Source of the DNA: Paragorgia papillata
Lineage: Eukaryota > Cnidaria > Anthozoa > Scleralcyonacea > Coralliidae
DNA length: 64,000 bases
Assembly (NCBI GenBank): GCA_035771165.1
Contig: JAWNZC010000338.1
Coordinates: 2,278,001-2,342,000, forward strand
Direction: 5' to 3'
Within the stretch, counting starts at the first letter, position 1. Each line of letters opens with the position of its first letter. Of the stretch, positions 33,650 through 46,859 are shown piece by piece. Made by a program: the position numbers and the translations under genes. The notes beneath the pieces were generated by a model that did no database searches, was not told the origin of the DNA, and saw only the letters and a program-made list of their open reading frames with translations.

Positions 33650-35260
33650 GTATAGGGTCCAGCAAGCCCGGTCAATCCGCGTCAATGACGTCATTCATTA
33701 TTCTTCTTATCTCCAACGCTAGTCCGTGGATGTGTGTACTCGTGACTAAAGAATCTATACCGCACGCTATTTTCACTAACATACTTGTATGCACAATAAA
33801 TACATAATCAAACTGACTAAAATGTTTGCCGCAATCCTTCAAAAAATAATGTAAATATTTAATTTTCGTATTTTATAATCTTCAGAATTCTACAAATTCT
33901 TTCCCTAAAATGCAGGAAATGGCATTTGAAAATCCTTAAATTTCAAAAATTTTCCGGGGCATGCTACTCCCTTCTTTAGAAATGTCACTTCGTGCCCGCC
34001 CAATTGGTCAAACCTATGGCTACGCCACTGGTAGGGTCATCCCTCATTTGTCCACTATGCTACCAACGCACTCTTTCTTTGGTTTTAATAAAAATTCATT
34101 TTACTGAAAAAGTACACTTGAATATTGGTCTTGTTTTCTTGTATAATTACTCGGGCTACCGCAGGTAGACGATATTATTGTTTTTTGGGGGTCGCGATAT
34201 TGCCCCAGCAGGCTTTGCGAAACCGAGATTTCACTTTCATGGCGAGTTGTCTCTTGAACGAAGCTTTTCTTGCCATTTTATCGATGTTTTTTAATATTTC
34301 CACGACATTTCTTGGCACACTACCCAGCAGTCGTCTCAAACAAAGATGTCAGAGTAGTCGGACTGTCAGCGAATCAAGGTGTATTAAAAATAATTGGAAA
34401 CTTTAAACTGAAGGAGTGAAGGACGTCAGAGAACAGTCATGTTTAATAATTGCGAAACCGAGGTTTGTCCGAGTTGTCTCCGAATGATCAGTGGTTGTCT
34501 CTTTTGAACGAAGCTTTTATTGCCATTTTATCCATGTTTTTGAATATTTGCAAGACATTTCACTGTTTCTCAGTTGTTTACTTGTTTGAATAGCTTTGCA
34601 AATGACCGAGTTATAGTTGATCAGTAATGCGGCTGACAATTGGATTCAATTCATCATAAACATGCTTACAAAGGCTTTACAATGTTTACAACTGTAAAAG
34701 ATGACGAGCTATTCCAAAACAGGTTGGTCCTGGCCTTGCTGCTTTATAGTCCGACAACTACAAAATGCAAGTATAATTTATAATAAGCACCGAATAGAGC
34801 AAATACCGGAGTAAGATATCAATATGTTGAACATGTTTCAGTGCATGTCTAGATATCGCGTGTCGTATTACATTTGGAAACGTGTGTTTTAAAACTTGTT
34901 TAAATATTTTCTATTTGTCCGAATTTAAATAAATTCTATATCAAAATGATCGCTTGAATTTGCCAAATCCGACACTATAGGTTTTGTCTACTAAATATAT
35001 TAGATCCGTTGTTTAATGTTCAGAAAACGGCCTTGTTTACATTTATACTATTAGCAACCCTTCGGCGCTTCCTGCACCGCAGCAATTCATATAAGACCAT
35101 AGATTCTATTTGTGAAAATCTATGCAATTATGCATTGCCATGTAGTCTTGCTAGAGTACGCACAGGCTACGCGAAACTTTCAGAAATCAGTAGCCCGAGT
35201 GAACGCCTGACCAGGCGTCTTGTTTTAATAGCTACGGTGTATGATGATCGTCATTCCCTG
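33650..35260. other. Non-coding with a local direct duplication
   Basis: A segment GCGAAACCGAG ... GAACGAAGCTTTT ... GCCATTTTAT at about 34215-34310 repeats, diverged, at 34452-34562. The ORFs at 34125-34406 and 35009-35419 lack motifs. Confidence 0.5.
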
Positions 35261-35267
35261 TCGCATA

Positions 35268-35418
35268 CATTCTCGTCCCCAGAGCCTCTCCCGTGCTGGC
35301 GCGCGGAAAAGGCTCTGGGGGAATCCAAACCGGAACACCAAGATTCTTTGGTGTTCTTTCTAAAGCGCATGCGTATAAGTTCGCGGTTTGGGAGTTGGAC
35401 ACGAGACATCGACAGTTA
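35268..35418 (-). mobile_element. Single terminus of a B-type element
   Basis: Starts CATTCTCGTCCCCAGAGCC and matches the reverse complement of B1's right end through GCGGTTTGGGAGTTGGACAC. The opposite terminus is missing, so this is a truncated copy. Confidence 0.75.
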
Positions 35419-36540
35419 ACTAAACGACAAATTTGCTAGAGAACTATTCTATATATATATATATATGTATTTAGTATCAACCAACTGGTGGTCTATTACC
35501 AATCCGGCGCGCTTTCTGATTGGCTGAGCTACCATGGTCTATTGGTGATAGACCATAGTAGCGGTATCCAATGATAAACCTTCTGGCTTATAGCTGGAAT
35601 ACTCCTATTCTGACCTCATTGGTCATAATCAGGAGCCACGGCATATTCACACGCCGCAAGCAAAACCTGGAAACTAGGCTAAAAAATTAAACATGGCGTC
35701 TGTTAACATTTTTGTACGAGTGAAGAAAACATTGGGTCAGAAGTAATGGAAATATATTCAGTGTTATGGACTTCATTAGCATAATTATATTCGGTTATTT
35801 AAATCAGGTCATGAGGCGGCACTCCTTAAATTTATATTAGTCAAGTTGTAGACGTTGGATAGTCTGTTGTCGATCGAGAAAGAAGCTATCTATTACAAGC
35901 TGAAGTTCCTAATCGGAGAGGAGTATGTGACTTTTATATTTGTTTTAACGTTAAAGGATCAACGGGGACAGAGGTATGAAAAGGTTCTTAATTTATTAAT
36001 GTTTGATCGTTTGTTTAAACATTACATGTTTAGTATTTTAAATATTCTGTAATAGCCTTGGCCTTTGCCTCGTACTAGTATGTCTTCCGTTGTTATATTT
36101 TGGTTGTAGTATACCTTTAAGTTATAGCAATTGTGATGGTTATTATTTTAGTTTTTACGTGCTGTCCTGAGCGAGAATAAAAACGATTGCCTTAGACCTT
36201 AACCGTATCCTTTGTTGTGGGCCTTATTTGGGATATAGTCGTTCGGGACGGTTCAGTAAACCTAACCGTTTAACGTCCGATCCTTACATTCAGTTTGACA
36301 TTTTCGAATAAGAAAATGAATTCGCTTATGCCTATGGAGTATATCTACACCAAATTTGGAGCAAAGTAGTTACAATCTTGTGTTTTGTGAGCGATTGTTT
36401 ACCATACGCCATCGAACTGCTCTGCATTATGTATGGAGAGACTTCTGCAAACAAAAAGGTAAAACTATCTGAACATTTAGAACAACGTTTGATAAGACTT
36501 CTTTACGTTAAAGAAAAGTTGTTTATGGTTGATACTAAAA
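35419..36540. other. Non-coding
   Basis: An AT run (35450-35467) and a small hairpin ATGGTCTATTGGTGATAGAC (about 35546) are present. The ORFs at 35855-36052 and 36378-36605 have no recognisable domain. Confidence 0.4.
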
Positions 36541-36543
36541 CAG

Positions 36544-36642
36544 TTAGACAACTCGTCCTCGTTTTCTACGAGCAGATAGTCAACGAGGCGAATACGAGCA
36601 GATAGTCTATCAGCTCATAGAAAACTCGGCCTCGTTGTCTAA
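36544..36642. repeat. Foldback hairpin, about 100 bp
   Basis: TTAGACAACTCGTCCTCGTT pairs with the inverse near 36610-36642; the centre has TACGAGCAGATAGT twice. The C-terminal half of the ORF at 36378-36605 runs into it, so that ORF is unlikely to be real. Confidence 0.75.
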
Positions 36643-36649
36643 TTGTTAA

Positions 36650-36893
36650 ATATATATATATAGAACGAGACTTATATAGAACGAGAACTATATAGAATGA
36701 GAACTATATAGAATGAGAACTATAGCCCGAGAACTATTCTACAGTTCTCGTTCTATAATTTTCGTTGTATGAAAATTATAGCCCAAGAACTGTAGAACAA
36801 GAACTATACAACGAAAATTATAGAACGAGAACTATATACAACAAAAATTATAGAACGAGGACTGTAGAACAAGAACTATAGAACGAGAAACCA
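36650..36893. repeat. Satellite-like TATAGAACGAGAAC repeats
   Basis: Many short units of the form TATAGAACGAGAACTA and their inverses, directly abutting the left end of A2. Confidence 0.85.
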
Positions 36894-38161
36894 TACCAAC
36901 CTCGTACCCTGCAGGGTCTCACCTCCGCTCCCCCCTCCCGCTGAGGAAAGACCCTGGTACACGCTGGTCACGTGCTGCCCAAAATATGGGCAGTACAAAA
37001 TAAATTTAGTGTGGGTAGGGTGGTACAAAAAACTTTCTCGACTTACCGACCGGAGTTGTGTTTATACAAAACACAAAACATCTGGCCAGATGAAATGTCA
37101 CGACTCACGAAAGGTGCACAGCGGCTTGGAGAAACAATCCGAAACGAGATAAAATTTAATCAGAATGCCAAAGTCTTAAAGATCAATATTTAGCTGGCTT
37201 TGTAGCGCTGGCGACATGTGTCATTGATGGAAGAATATTCGTTTTAAGCATTCGAATCGCGAGGCTTTTAACTGGACGTGTTCACTTAAATATAACGGCA
37301 GCTTTCGCGTGTTGTATTCAACAACGTACCATTCTCGTCCCCAGAGTCCTTTAATGAAAAGGGCTCTGGGGGACTCCATATACATCGCGATCTGATTGGT
37401 TGTACAAATTCAAAGGCCTAATTAACCGAGCTTAGTGAATGTTTATAAATAAACAGTATTTGAAACACGAAAACTGACAACGAAGCAGAATTCTAATCAT
37501 AGTTCTAATCCGAACAATTTAATCGAACGTTTTTGAAAGCAGTCAACCCGTTTCTCTTTAATAATAAACTCGAAGACAGAAGACAGACAGCAATTTGAAA
37601 CCGACAGACGATAGACAACACACTGCAGGCTGTTCGTGTATGGCTCGGTGTATGGTACATATTTAATAAAAATCTCATTGAAATATACAAGTCAAATATA
37701 AACGAACGGTGCAACAAATTAAAGAGAACTACCTTCACTAAAAGAGGCCGTAAATACGAAGAAATTCCGACTCGCGACTCTTCTGAAGCGAACTCGTAAA
37801 TTTTAATGTCTTTTGCCCTGCCGAGTAAACGCGGCGATGAGCCACACTCGATAAGGACCTTCTTCGAACGGAATCTACCACAGTCAGAATTGTTCCAAAG
37901 TCAAACGAGTTAATACGAGACAGCCAAATTGCCAGAATCGAAAACGAAAGGAAAATTATCAAGTGATATCAACTGTCGATGATCTCGTGTCCAACTCCCA
38001 AACCACAGAATAAATATTGAGCAGAAGGCCCACTCAGGGGTTACCCTGGGTGCCAGAGGTTTTTCGACGCTCGTGGGGGATAACGGGGACGCACGAGGAA
38101 GCCAGGCGGTAAAGTGGGAGGGGCCAACCCGGAAGGCGAGCGCGATAAACCTCTGGAACAC

Positions 38162-39925
38162 CATAGCCACTGGAAAGGGAGAGGGCTGTGAAAGTGGGCG
38201 TGACTGAGATTTATGTTATTGTTCGCCAAATTCAAGATCACGTGACCTTGAACCTGCATGATTGAGCACTAAAAAGCACGATTTTACATTAGAGCAGCGA
38301 GGCGCGTACCTACAAGTGCTACAACGAAGTTCTTCCGTGATGGTTTCGATATAAATTCCACTTCATTTGGACATTATATGCATAGATGGTCCCTCATGAA
38401 AACTCCCTTTGCAAAGAATATTTAATAAAGTGCAGTAAATTCGAATAAACGATCAATGGTCGGACCGAAGACGGTGAGAGCCGAGGTAAAATAATGATAC
38501 AATACTGTTTTGCCAACAGTACAACTAAATTAAAACTAAAATTCGCTTTTGTCTTAATATGAATGGTTGTGCTAAATTATATGTCGTAAGTTGAGTTGCC
38601 TTCATTGAATATTAAATGCACTAAATGTCTGGTGTATTGCGTTTCATAAACAACGGTGAGGACTGGCAATTGTCGTATGCGTATCAGTTTATTAGAATAA
38701 CTAAAGTATTAAGAAACATTGCCATCTGACAACAAAAGTGCAAAACTCCGATTTAATAATGGCACGGAGACGACAAATGCTTTTCGATTGCGTTGTTCCT
38801 TGGTTTTCTTTTATTAATAATTTGTAGACATGCGGCGATTTATGATAATTTCAATTTATTCACACTATTTTTAATACTTACAATGAAAAATACAAAGTTT
38901 CCATAGTGATACATTAAATAAATCAGAGTTAAATATAAAACAAAATATTTTATGAAAGAATATACATATGTGAGAGTGTAATTAAAGTATAAAGCTTTCG
39001 AGTTTAATCACTGCCTTGACATATTAATAAGTTGGGGATCAGCAGAGGATGAAATATTAAGATCGTGTCGAAGTAAGAAAATAGACATTGTATAATATGA
39101 GAATGAAATTCAGATCAACCTTGGTGACTTAATATTTTTTACATTGAAACAGAAAGGGTTTTTAAATCACTGGGAATATTTTCCCAGATTTTTGTAGCTG
39201 AGAATCTTATAAATGTTTGTTTACAATAATTAGTCCGGCGGGGAGAAAATAGTTCGCGCTACGGCTAATTTGCTCACGCCAGAGTGTGAATTATTTGAGT
39301 GAGCCATGCATGAATTAGCGCTTGATACGATTGTGTAATGTTCAAGGGATGATCATTTTAATGTCACGATAAAGTCCATCATGAAACCGAATGCCAATCA
39401 TCTACACAACGATGCACCATATATATTTGTTTACGTCTTATTTGAGAAATGCGCGACTTAAAAACTCTCACGGTCCTGTTAAAACCAATCCGATCTTTTT
39501 GAGGTGATTTCTTTGTGCACACAATCATATTATTGAATAAACTAATATCTAAAATTAACGCAGAATCAATGTAAAATATGAAATTTGTCATAAAAATGAC
39601 GGACTACAGTATACACTATACAGCACTGTCGCTGTCTTAAGTTCGTAGGTCGTCAAAAACCGAATTTTGTTAACGAAATACAAGGGTACTCCTTTGGACT
39701 TGTAAATATCATGTTTCTTGTGGATTTTTAGAAGTCACCATAACCGACATCGTGCAGTTTAACGAAGAACAAGGTTATAATCTAATGTAAGCCATATGAA
39801 AGAATACACTGGCCATGCCGGTTCAAGATCACGTGACGCTCAGGCGTGAAATTTTTAACATCAAACCGGAAGTTCTATTGTTTTAGAGCGGAGTTTCACA
39901 GCCCTCTCCCTTTCCAGTGGCTATG
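38162..39925. mobile_element. Element E, nested in D
   Basis: Ends CATAGCCACTGGAAAGGGAG and inverse, inserted in D's left arm. GGAACAC is duplicated on both sides (a 7-8-bp duplication; one C is ambiguous). The interior is AT-rich with no recognised gene. Confidence 0.8.
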
Positions 39926-41035
39926 GGAACACCGAGCCGTGTTTTACTGTTTTGATTTGAAATTTGAAACCGCCGTTCCCGAGGGCCGTACGGGTAATGA
40001 TATTTTAATAATCCAGAGTCAACTCTATTTTGTATTTCTCAAATAAGTAATAATGCTATCGTCTCGACAGTCTTCTATACATTAGACCACTAAAAATTGC
40101 TCAAATTTAATAAAACTGGTTTGATTTTAGTTCGGGCGAAGTGACGCTGCCCGATATTCACTATAAACTTTGAAATCCGCCGTCTGTTACTTGTCATGCA
40201 GACACTCAGACAGTTATAACTTCCAAACTATGCATTGTTGAACGATAACTTGTACGTATGTTGTTATAAATTTCATAAGCTTCCCTTTGATGTATGGCTT
40301 ATGTTTCTGGGTTATATGGAACTTTTTCAAATGTCCAAAATGTTCACTCAATAATAAATAAATATTTATTTACTTAACGTCTCGCATGAAGTCGGTTATA
40401 GAATTTCAGATATTTAATTATATTAAACACAGGAACTTGAACGACTTGAACTACACTTCAAATGAAAGCTTATAGATTTCTAACAACATACGTACAGGAT
40501 ATATTTCAACGATGCTATCTTGTTGGTTGTTATATATATTTTCAATGACGAAGACGTCTCGTCGCTGAACGCTTTGATGCTCGTTGAGCTCGTAACGAGT
40601 CAAGACTTTTCCCACGCAATCAAAAAAATCCTCACTAGAGAGCAAAGGCATTCCCAAAAAAGTGAGTTGTATATCAACGTGAAGCGAAAGTATAGGCTCC
40701 AAAACAGAGAGAGAATATATATACAAGGAAATCACTGCTGATGACTGCACCTTCTAGACGGTGTTGAATATTACACTCATGTTATTGATAGAGGTGTACG
40801 ATAGCCAATGAAACTTATTATTAAAAAAAAGATCCTTCGCTTGACCAATCAACGTCTTACGTCCAGATTTTGGAACGTACTGACCCAGACAACCTTTTCA
40901 TTGGCTCGGCGCGATCAGAGAAACGGCTCGGTGTTCCAGAGGTTCTTCCCGCTCGCCTTGCAAATTTACCGCCTGGTGTCCTCCCGTATCCCCATTGTCC
41001 CTACGAGCGTGGAAGAACCTCTGGCACCCAGGGTA
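39926..41035. other. Right part of element D, non-coding
   Basis: AT-rich body of D followed by its right TIR (from about 40920). The overlapping ORFs at 40451-41294 derive from TIR sequence or have no motif. Confidence 0.5.
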
Positions 41036-41044
41036 CTCAGGGGT

Positions 41045-43600
41045 AAGAAGTGTCCTCACTTTTTTAGTGCGCATGTCACACGCCGCCATGTTGAAAGCAA
41101 GTAAACTCCAGCGGATCAACAAGGAACAACATGGCGGAAAACGAAGTCGAGTCACCAAAACGGCTCTACTTGGAAAGCTTTTTGGACGATTTCCATTTAA
41201 CTTTGATATTTTACAAATGAAAGGTAAGCGACCAATTTACTTGCGGTTAGAAGGCATACAAACACGTTTTCGCGTAGAATTTAGCTACTTTTGAGCGATG
41301 ACCTGCCCACTCCTCAATGACTGAAGTACGTCAGTCGGCTACGGTATCTCGGTACATATTTCAAATTACAGAGAACTTTTATGAAGAGTTTTTAATCATT
41401 TCACATCAGTTACATATTTTTAATTGAGAATTGCAGTGTGTAAACCGTGCTCTTGTTTTTATGAATATTTTAAGGATATTATAATATGCGCACGAGGGCT
41501 CACTCACTCCAAATTTGTTACATGTAAATTGATGAAGTATTTTAGTCTGGTTCAGTTCAATGGGTAAAAATACCAATTCCGCAGAATTCCATCTTTATGT
41601 GTTTGTTTACCTTCTTCTAGTAACGTTCTTACTCCAATTGTTTGTCTGTTGTATTAAGTGAATTGTGATTGAAGACATTGAACAAGATTTATTTTTGTCA
41701 TTAACCTACCATGGTTAAAGAAAGTTGATACACTTGACAAGCTGTTGAAATGTTGATTTGATTTTGTTCTTTTCTTGTAATTTTAGTAAATAATTTGTTT
41801 GGATTGTGTGTGTATTTGGACATGACAACTTACTGAATGAAAATCAGAAGCTTCCATCAGAAAAGACACAGCTTGATGCCTGAATTGATGGAGACTTTTA
41901 TAAAACTCACATGTTTTTGATTCACTTGTTTCACTTTTAAAGTGCCATTAATAGTCGAACTTTATTTGAGTATTGTTGTATTACTGGATTTAAAAAAACA
42001 AAAACTGATAATAAACACCACCTAAAACTACTCAAGTGTATATGTGTTGTCAGTTGTGATTGTGATGATATAATATTACTGCAGTACATATTAAAACTAT
42101 CTGTTTCTGAAAGTCTCAAAACCAACACCTGTATTTGCTAGAGTATCAAAGGCTTGCATAGTGTACATTTCATTTAAAAGCATTATTTTAAATATGTCAA
42201 GTTGATGTGTAGATGATAAATTGCAAAAATGTTGACAGCTGTTGGAAATGTGTTCCAAATTCTTAATGTAGATTAATTTAGGTATAAACCATCCACCCTA
42301 TAATAGAGGATGTACTGTACATTTGAGATACATTTAAGCATTTGCATTATTTATATACATACTGCATACCCCATATACCTGACTGTGTTTACCACTGACT
42401 ACAAAACGTTTTTGCAAACAAGTTACAATGTTAACAAACCCAATAAGTTTTAAACATTTATTTCACATATACAGTACAAAATAGGTAAAGGGCAGTTCTT
42501 TTGACCACTAAATTTTACTGTTACAAGCTCTGTGTACACAAGGTGCAAAATTAAGAAAATGTATTATTACCAGTTGCCCACCACAGGACAAATAGTAGTA
42601 ACTGGTCCTTTATTATTTTACTGGCCAACACCCTATTAATTAAATTAACCAGTAGACCAATTCTTCATTTATTATAAAGACATGAAATTAACACCTTTTT
42701 GTTCTTAAACATGAAGTAAGTAGAAAGTCGTTTGTTCAAAATGTTTACACTCAGTATGCCTGAAGCTGCTGAAGAACATTTGCCACTATTCCTGTGTCAG
42801 TGGCCAGTGCTGTGAAGAATCCCCTCTTGATTTTCTACAGTTCATTGTTTCTTAAGATTTCATTTCAAATCTATTGTCTCAGCTAAAAAAAGGAGAGAAA
42901 CTATGTGAAGGTTGCACATCTATAATCTAAACCTCCATCTAAGCAACAAATCATGAAATATTTAAAAAGCTTGGGGAACAAAACTCAAGACGAACTGTCC
43001 AACCTAGAGAATTAAGATACAGTAGGCCATTTCAAGCTAACTATATATGCGTTCATTTTATAGTAGAATAAAGTAAAATACCTAGACTTCAACACTAAGG
43101 ACCTGATATTTCAGGTTAATCTTTTTATCAGCAGCAACGTTTACAAATATTAAATGAAATTGGAGAAATACTGGCACTTGTTTGACAGCCTTCAACAAAT
43201 ATATGTCAAATCATAATTGCCTACAATCCGTCCAAATAGAGAGCTATAGAGTTGCTTCGTTCTTCAAAATTGCTTGTCCGATTAAGATAGAACAACCAAT
43301 ACGTGTAATTTTATCATTATACTTTAGATTTAAACTGTTTTTAAATAGTTTCCTCACTTATTTATTCTTGAAAGTACAACTTCAAAAGTGGACGGGTAGC
43401 TCCGGCCGGACCAATTAACAAGATAATGAAATCGTAAATTTCCCGTTCAAATTTCGTTAAATATCTTCCTTACCACAATAAATTTGATTACTTACCTTCA
43501 CTTTCAATGTACTATCCGTCCCAAGAAATATTACCACCAAAATTTTGAGTTATAGCCATTTAAACGATCAGAACGCACTTTTCGCCATATTGTTTTACTG
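41045..43600. other. Interior of element C, non-coding
   Basis: The first 250 bp carry a short ORF starting ATGGCGGAAAACGAAG (41131) that stops after about 29 codons beside a GGTAAGCG donor-like site. The rest is AT-rich with no recognised motif. GCCGCCATGTTGAAAGCAAG near 41085 mirrors 43610-43640, extending C's inverted repeats. Confidence 0.5.
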
Positions 43601-44112
43601 TTGAGAGGAGCGGCTTTTACTTGCTTTCAACATGGCGGCCAACATGCGCGAGGCGACATGCGCGAGGACATAAACTTCAAAGGTTCCGACGAGAGTGGGC
43701 CTTCTGCTCAATATTTATTCTGTGTCCCAAACCGCGAACTAATTAAACGCATGCGCTTTAGAAAGAACACCAAAGAATCTTGGTGTTCCGGTTTGGATTC
43801 CCCCAGAGCCTTTTCAGCGCGCCAGCACGGGAGAGGCTCTGGGGACGAGAATGACAACGTACAGGTGAAACACATACGTATTTTATTGTTTATATTGAGA
43901 GTTTGAAACAGTCTTCCATTTCATTATCCACTGTGAGGTTTACTGTGCTGCGTTGTTTTGACCAGTTCTCATGCGGACAAAATTATGGTCAGTCATCCAC
44001 GAACATAATAATTGAAGATAAATATATTTGATATAAAATGCCAATTTTCAAGTTCATTTTAAAAAGGTTAGTCGATATCCGTACCTATTATATTTTAACA
44101 CTTTGAAGCCTG

Positions 44113-44235
44113 AACACGGCAATTGCCGTTTTTGGTAATTAGCCTGCTGAGCCTGACCACGGCAATTACCGTTTTCCCAATTAACAATCTTTTTGTTGTT
44201 GAAACGTCAATTGCCGTGCTCAGTTACGGCAAATT
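44113..44235. repeat. ACGGCAATTGCCGT palindromes upstream of piggyBac gene
   Basis: Three copies of a 14-bp palindrome or near-palindrome (44116-44129 perfect; 44159-44172 and 44204-44217 with one change) and a half copy near 44224. Repeated palindromes beside a transposase gene are typical subterminal transposase-binding sites; that function is inferred. Confidence 0.6.
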
Positions 44236-44371
44236 TACACGTGTAGACTTTGGAGGGAGCCTGAGTCTTACTAATTTGCGGAAATTGTTTGAAGACTGGA
44301 GTCCAGTTGGCAAGAAAAACAAAGAATTCCGAAGGTCTTCCGAAGGCCTGAAAACACATCAGATATACAAG

Positions 44372-46429
44372 ATGGCGTCTTCATGCTCAAGGAATGTTTC
44401 GAATCGCAGGGTGAGACTTTCTGCTGCTGAGGTTCTTGATACACTTATAAATGATGATGACAGTGAAATGGAAGAATCAGGTATGTGTTTGAATTGTTTG
44501 CTTCGCCTAAATTTGGTTTTTGGTTAGTTTCGCTAATACACAAATTTGAGGAGAACATTTGTTACATTTTTGTGGCCTTTAAATTTTTGGCCTTTAAATT
44601 TGTGGGCCATTTTTTATTATTTGTGTTTCGCTCATGTATGTACTTCAACAACACTTTCACTAGGGGAAGAATCTGAGTTTGATGAAGAAGAAATCGCTGA
44701 TGACAGAGATGCATCGGAAGTCATAGAAGGTGAGAGAGTAAATGATCATAATTTAGATGAAGTCGATGAAGATAATTTGGATGAAGTCGATGAAGATAAT
44801 AACAATGTTCCCCCTACTGAGCAACCAGCTGAACAAACCCAACCTCAGATACCTGGAATTCATGAATGGAGTTCAAGAGTGGAGGACATACAAAAAGAGC
44901 TTGAAGCACACAATTTTACAGGAGAAAGAAAGCTTGGAGAAGATATTGATCATAGTAGTACTGTTTTTGATATCTTCAAATTGTTTATAAATCAAGCATT
45001 TCTCAGATCTATCAAGCAACAAACCAATATATATGCAAGTCAACAAATTGCTAATTCAAGACAAGAAAATGGAACCAGGAGAAACAGCCTTTTCTCTTTG
45101 TGGAAAACTTTGACTTTAGTTGAGTTGAAGAAATTTCTTGCGATTGTTTTCCATATATCACTAGTAAGAAAACCCCAGCTACGTGATTATTGGTCGACTA
45201 ACCCAGTTTTACATTCATCATTTGCCAAATCATTGATGTCAAGAGATAGATTTTTGGCAATTTTATCATTTTTGCATGTGAATGATAATATGAACCATAT
45301 TCCAAGAGGTCAACCAGGTCACGACCCTTTATTCAAAGTAAGACCATTCATTGACCATTTATTAGATACTTTGAAACAAGTATATTCTCCTGGAAAAGAA
45401 ATTACCCTTGATGAGCAAATATGCCCTTTTCGAGGTCGTATTGGCTTTAGAGTGTATGTCAAAGGTAAACCACATAAGTATGGTCTAAAACTTTGGATGA
45501 TCTGTGATGCTGTCACAGGGATTCCCCTAACTTTCGAAGTCTATACCGGGAAGAGTCAGGACAATCCTGAGGCAAACACAGTGGTAAATTTGGTCGAACG
45601 GCTGGCTAGTGAATTTGAAGACAAAGGCCATACCCTGTTCATGGATCGCTATTTTACATCACCAACTATTGCTGACAAGCTTCACAAGAAAGGCATTGAT
45701 GTTGTTGGTACTGTACGGAAAGATCGAAAAGATTTACCCGTCTGCCTGAAGACCAAGAAGTTGAAGAAAGGACAGCGCATAGCACTTCGATCAGGTCCTG
45801 TCCTTGCAGTAAAGTGGAAAGACACCAGAGATGTTATTATGTGTTCAACAGTTCACAAAGACAGCATGATAACGACTGGTGCCCGTGGACAACATGAGAA
45901 GGACAAACCGGTGTGTGTTGCAGATTACAACAAATTCAAGTGTGGCGTTGACAGGCATGATCAGACTCTGTCTTACCATGCTTTTCAACGACGAACCATC
46001 AAGTGGTGGAAAAAACTATTTTTCCATTTGATAGACATATCAGTGGCTTGCACACAAGTTTTGTACAACTTGTCCAGAAATGATGCTAACCAAAAGCTAA
46101 AGATAGACAAGGTTTATCGACTGTTGGCAGAATCACTGGCAAGAGAAGCAACCACAGAAGAATTAGTTCCTGTAAATGACCAGCCAAGCATTCAAAATGA
46201 CAGAATAACCCAGTCAACCCATTTTCTAAGACCAAACCATGCCAAACCAGGTTCCAAAAGGACACGAATCCCAGGACGACAATGTATTGTGTGTAAGACG
46301 AAGGGTGAAAGGAGTGAATCTTCCTACAGTTGTCGAGCTTGCAAAGTTCCACTGTGTACCACCCCCTGTTTTGAGCTGTACCATCGCCGGTTGAATTTTG
46401 AAGAATCGTCTCTTAGTGACAATGAATAA
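44372..46429 (+). CDS. piggyBac transposase (two exons, intact)
   Basis: Exons 44372-44480 and 44664-46429 join in frame to 624 residues. The start ATG opens MASSCSRNVSNRRVRLSAAE and the intron has GTATGT...TAG borders. The protein has an acidic N-terminal region with tandem NLDEVDED repeats, then a DDE_Tnp_1_7 domain. Its acidic residues are D286 (TLDEQICPF), D364 (FMDRYFTSP) and D466/D469 (GVDRHDQ), which match the piggyBac catalytic triad. The C-terminal cross-brace Cys finger is complete (C577, C580, C593, C596, C601, C605, H610). Such enzymes cut at TTAA and usually excise precisely. The frame is undamaged, so the protein could be active or domesticated. I could not find convincing TTAA-flanked ends around it. 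It lies in the middle of A2. Confidence 0.92.
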
Positions 46430-46859
46430 AAAAACTGAATTGGCAATTTTTAGCTTTATAACTGTAAATAAACTACTAATTTTATTGTAATTGTGTTTGT
46501 AAAAAAAAAACTTTTTGTAAAAAAGGCTCTATTTTGAAGATTCATGAAATCTACACATTGTAAAATATCCTAGTGAAACTTCACACAATGTAAGAACATG
46601 AAGTGTTGAACCTAAAAATATATTACTTGTTACTCTTAATAGCAAACGTAAACAAATAAATGACTTTAAAAAACCATTAAAACTGCCAGGCTGGGCGTGC
46701 AATTTCAGATTCAGCCCCAGGCCTCAAAGAAACAGTTGGCGAGGGACTATAATTTAATACGACGTGTTATTATTAATAGTCCGAAAAGCGGCGGGTATTA
46801 CGTTGTTTAAAACGATCAAAACTAAGAGATATACATGTACGTAACAAGTTAACTTGAAC
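46430..46859. other. 3' flank of piggyBac gene
   Basis: Non-coding. GGCCTCAAAG near 46718 weakly mirrors CTTTGAAGCC at 44101, but no TTAA follows it, so the element end is not established. Confidence 0.35.

Larger units (their letters stand above)
38042..41035. mobile_element. Element D, nested in C
   Basis: Ends TACCCTGGGTGCCAGAGG and inverse, with TIR-like similarity extending more than 100 bp (CCAGGCGGTAAA, GGCGAGCG, CTCTGGAACACC). A perfect 9-bp duplication CTCAGGGGT flanks it (38033-38041 and 41036-41044). No coding sequence was recognised. Confidence 0.88.
38004..43724. mobile_element. Element C, nested in B2
   Basis: Ends CACAGAATAAATATTGAGC and inverse (about 31 bp). The flanking TCCCAAAC (37996-38003 and 43725-43732) is a perfect 8 bp, and B1 has the uninterrupted target. 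An 8-bp duplication would suit a hAT-type element. The interior outside D (41045-43600) has no recognised transposase. Confidence 0.85.
37330..43853. mobile_element. Element B2, nested in A2 and host to C, D and E
   Basis: Ends CATTCTCGTCCCCAGAG and inverse, with perfect 9-bp duplication ACAACGTAC (37321-37329 and 43854-43862). Both terminal parts match B1; the 5.7-kb element C splits it. Confidence 0.9.

Noticed and set aside
36378..36605. 75-codon ORF before A2
   Set aside because: Runs into the foldback hairpin at 36544 and shows no motif.
44097..46735. Full piggyBac element with TTAA borders
   Set aside because: TTAA precedes CACTTTGAAGCC on the left, but the weak mirror on the right (GGCCTCAAAG) lacks TTAA; ends not established.
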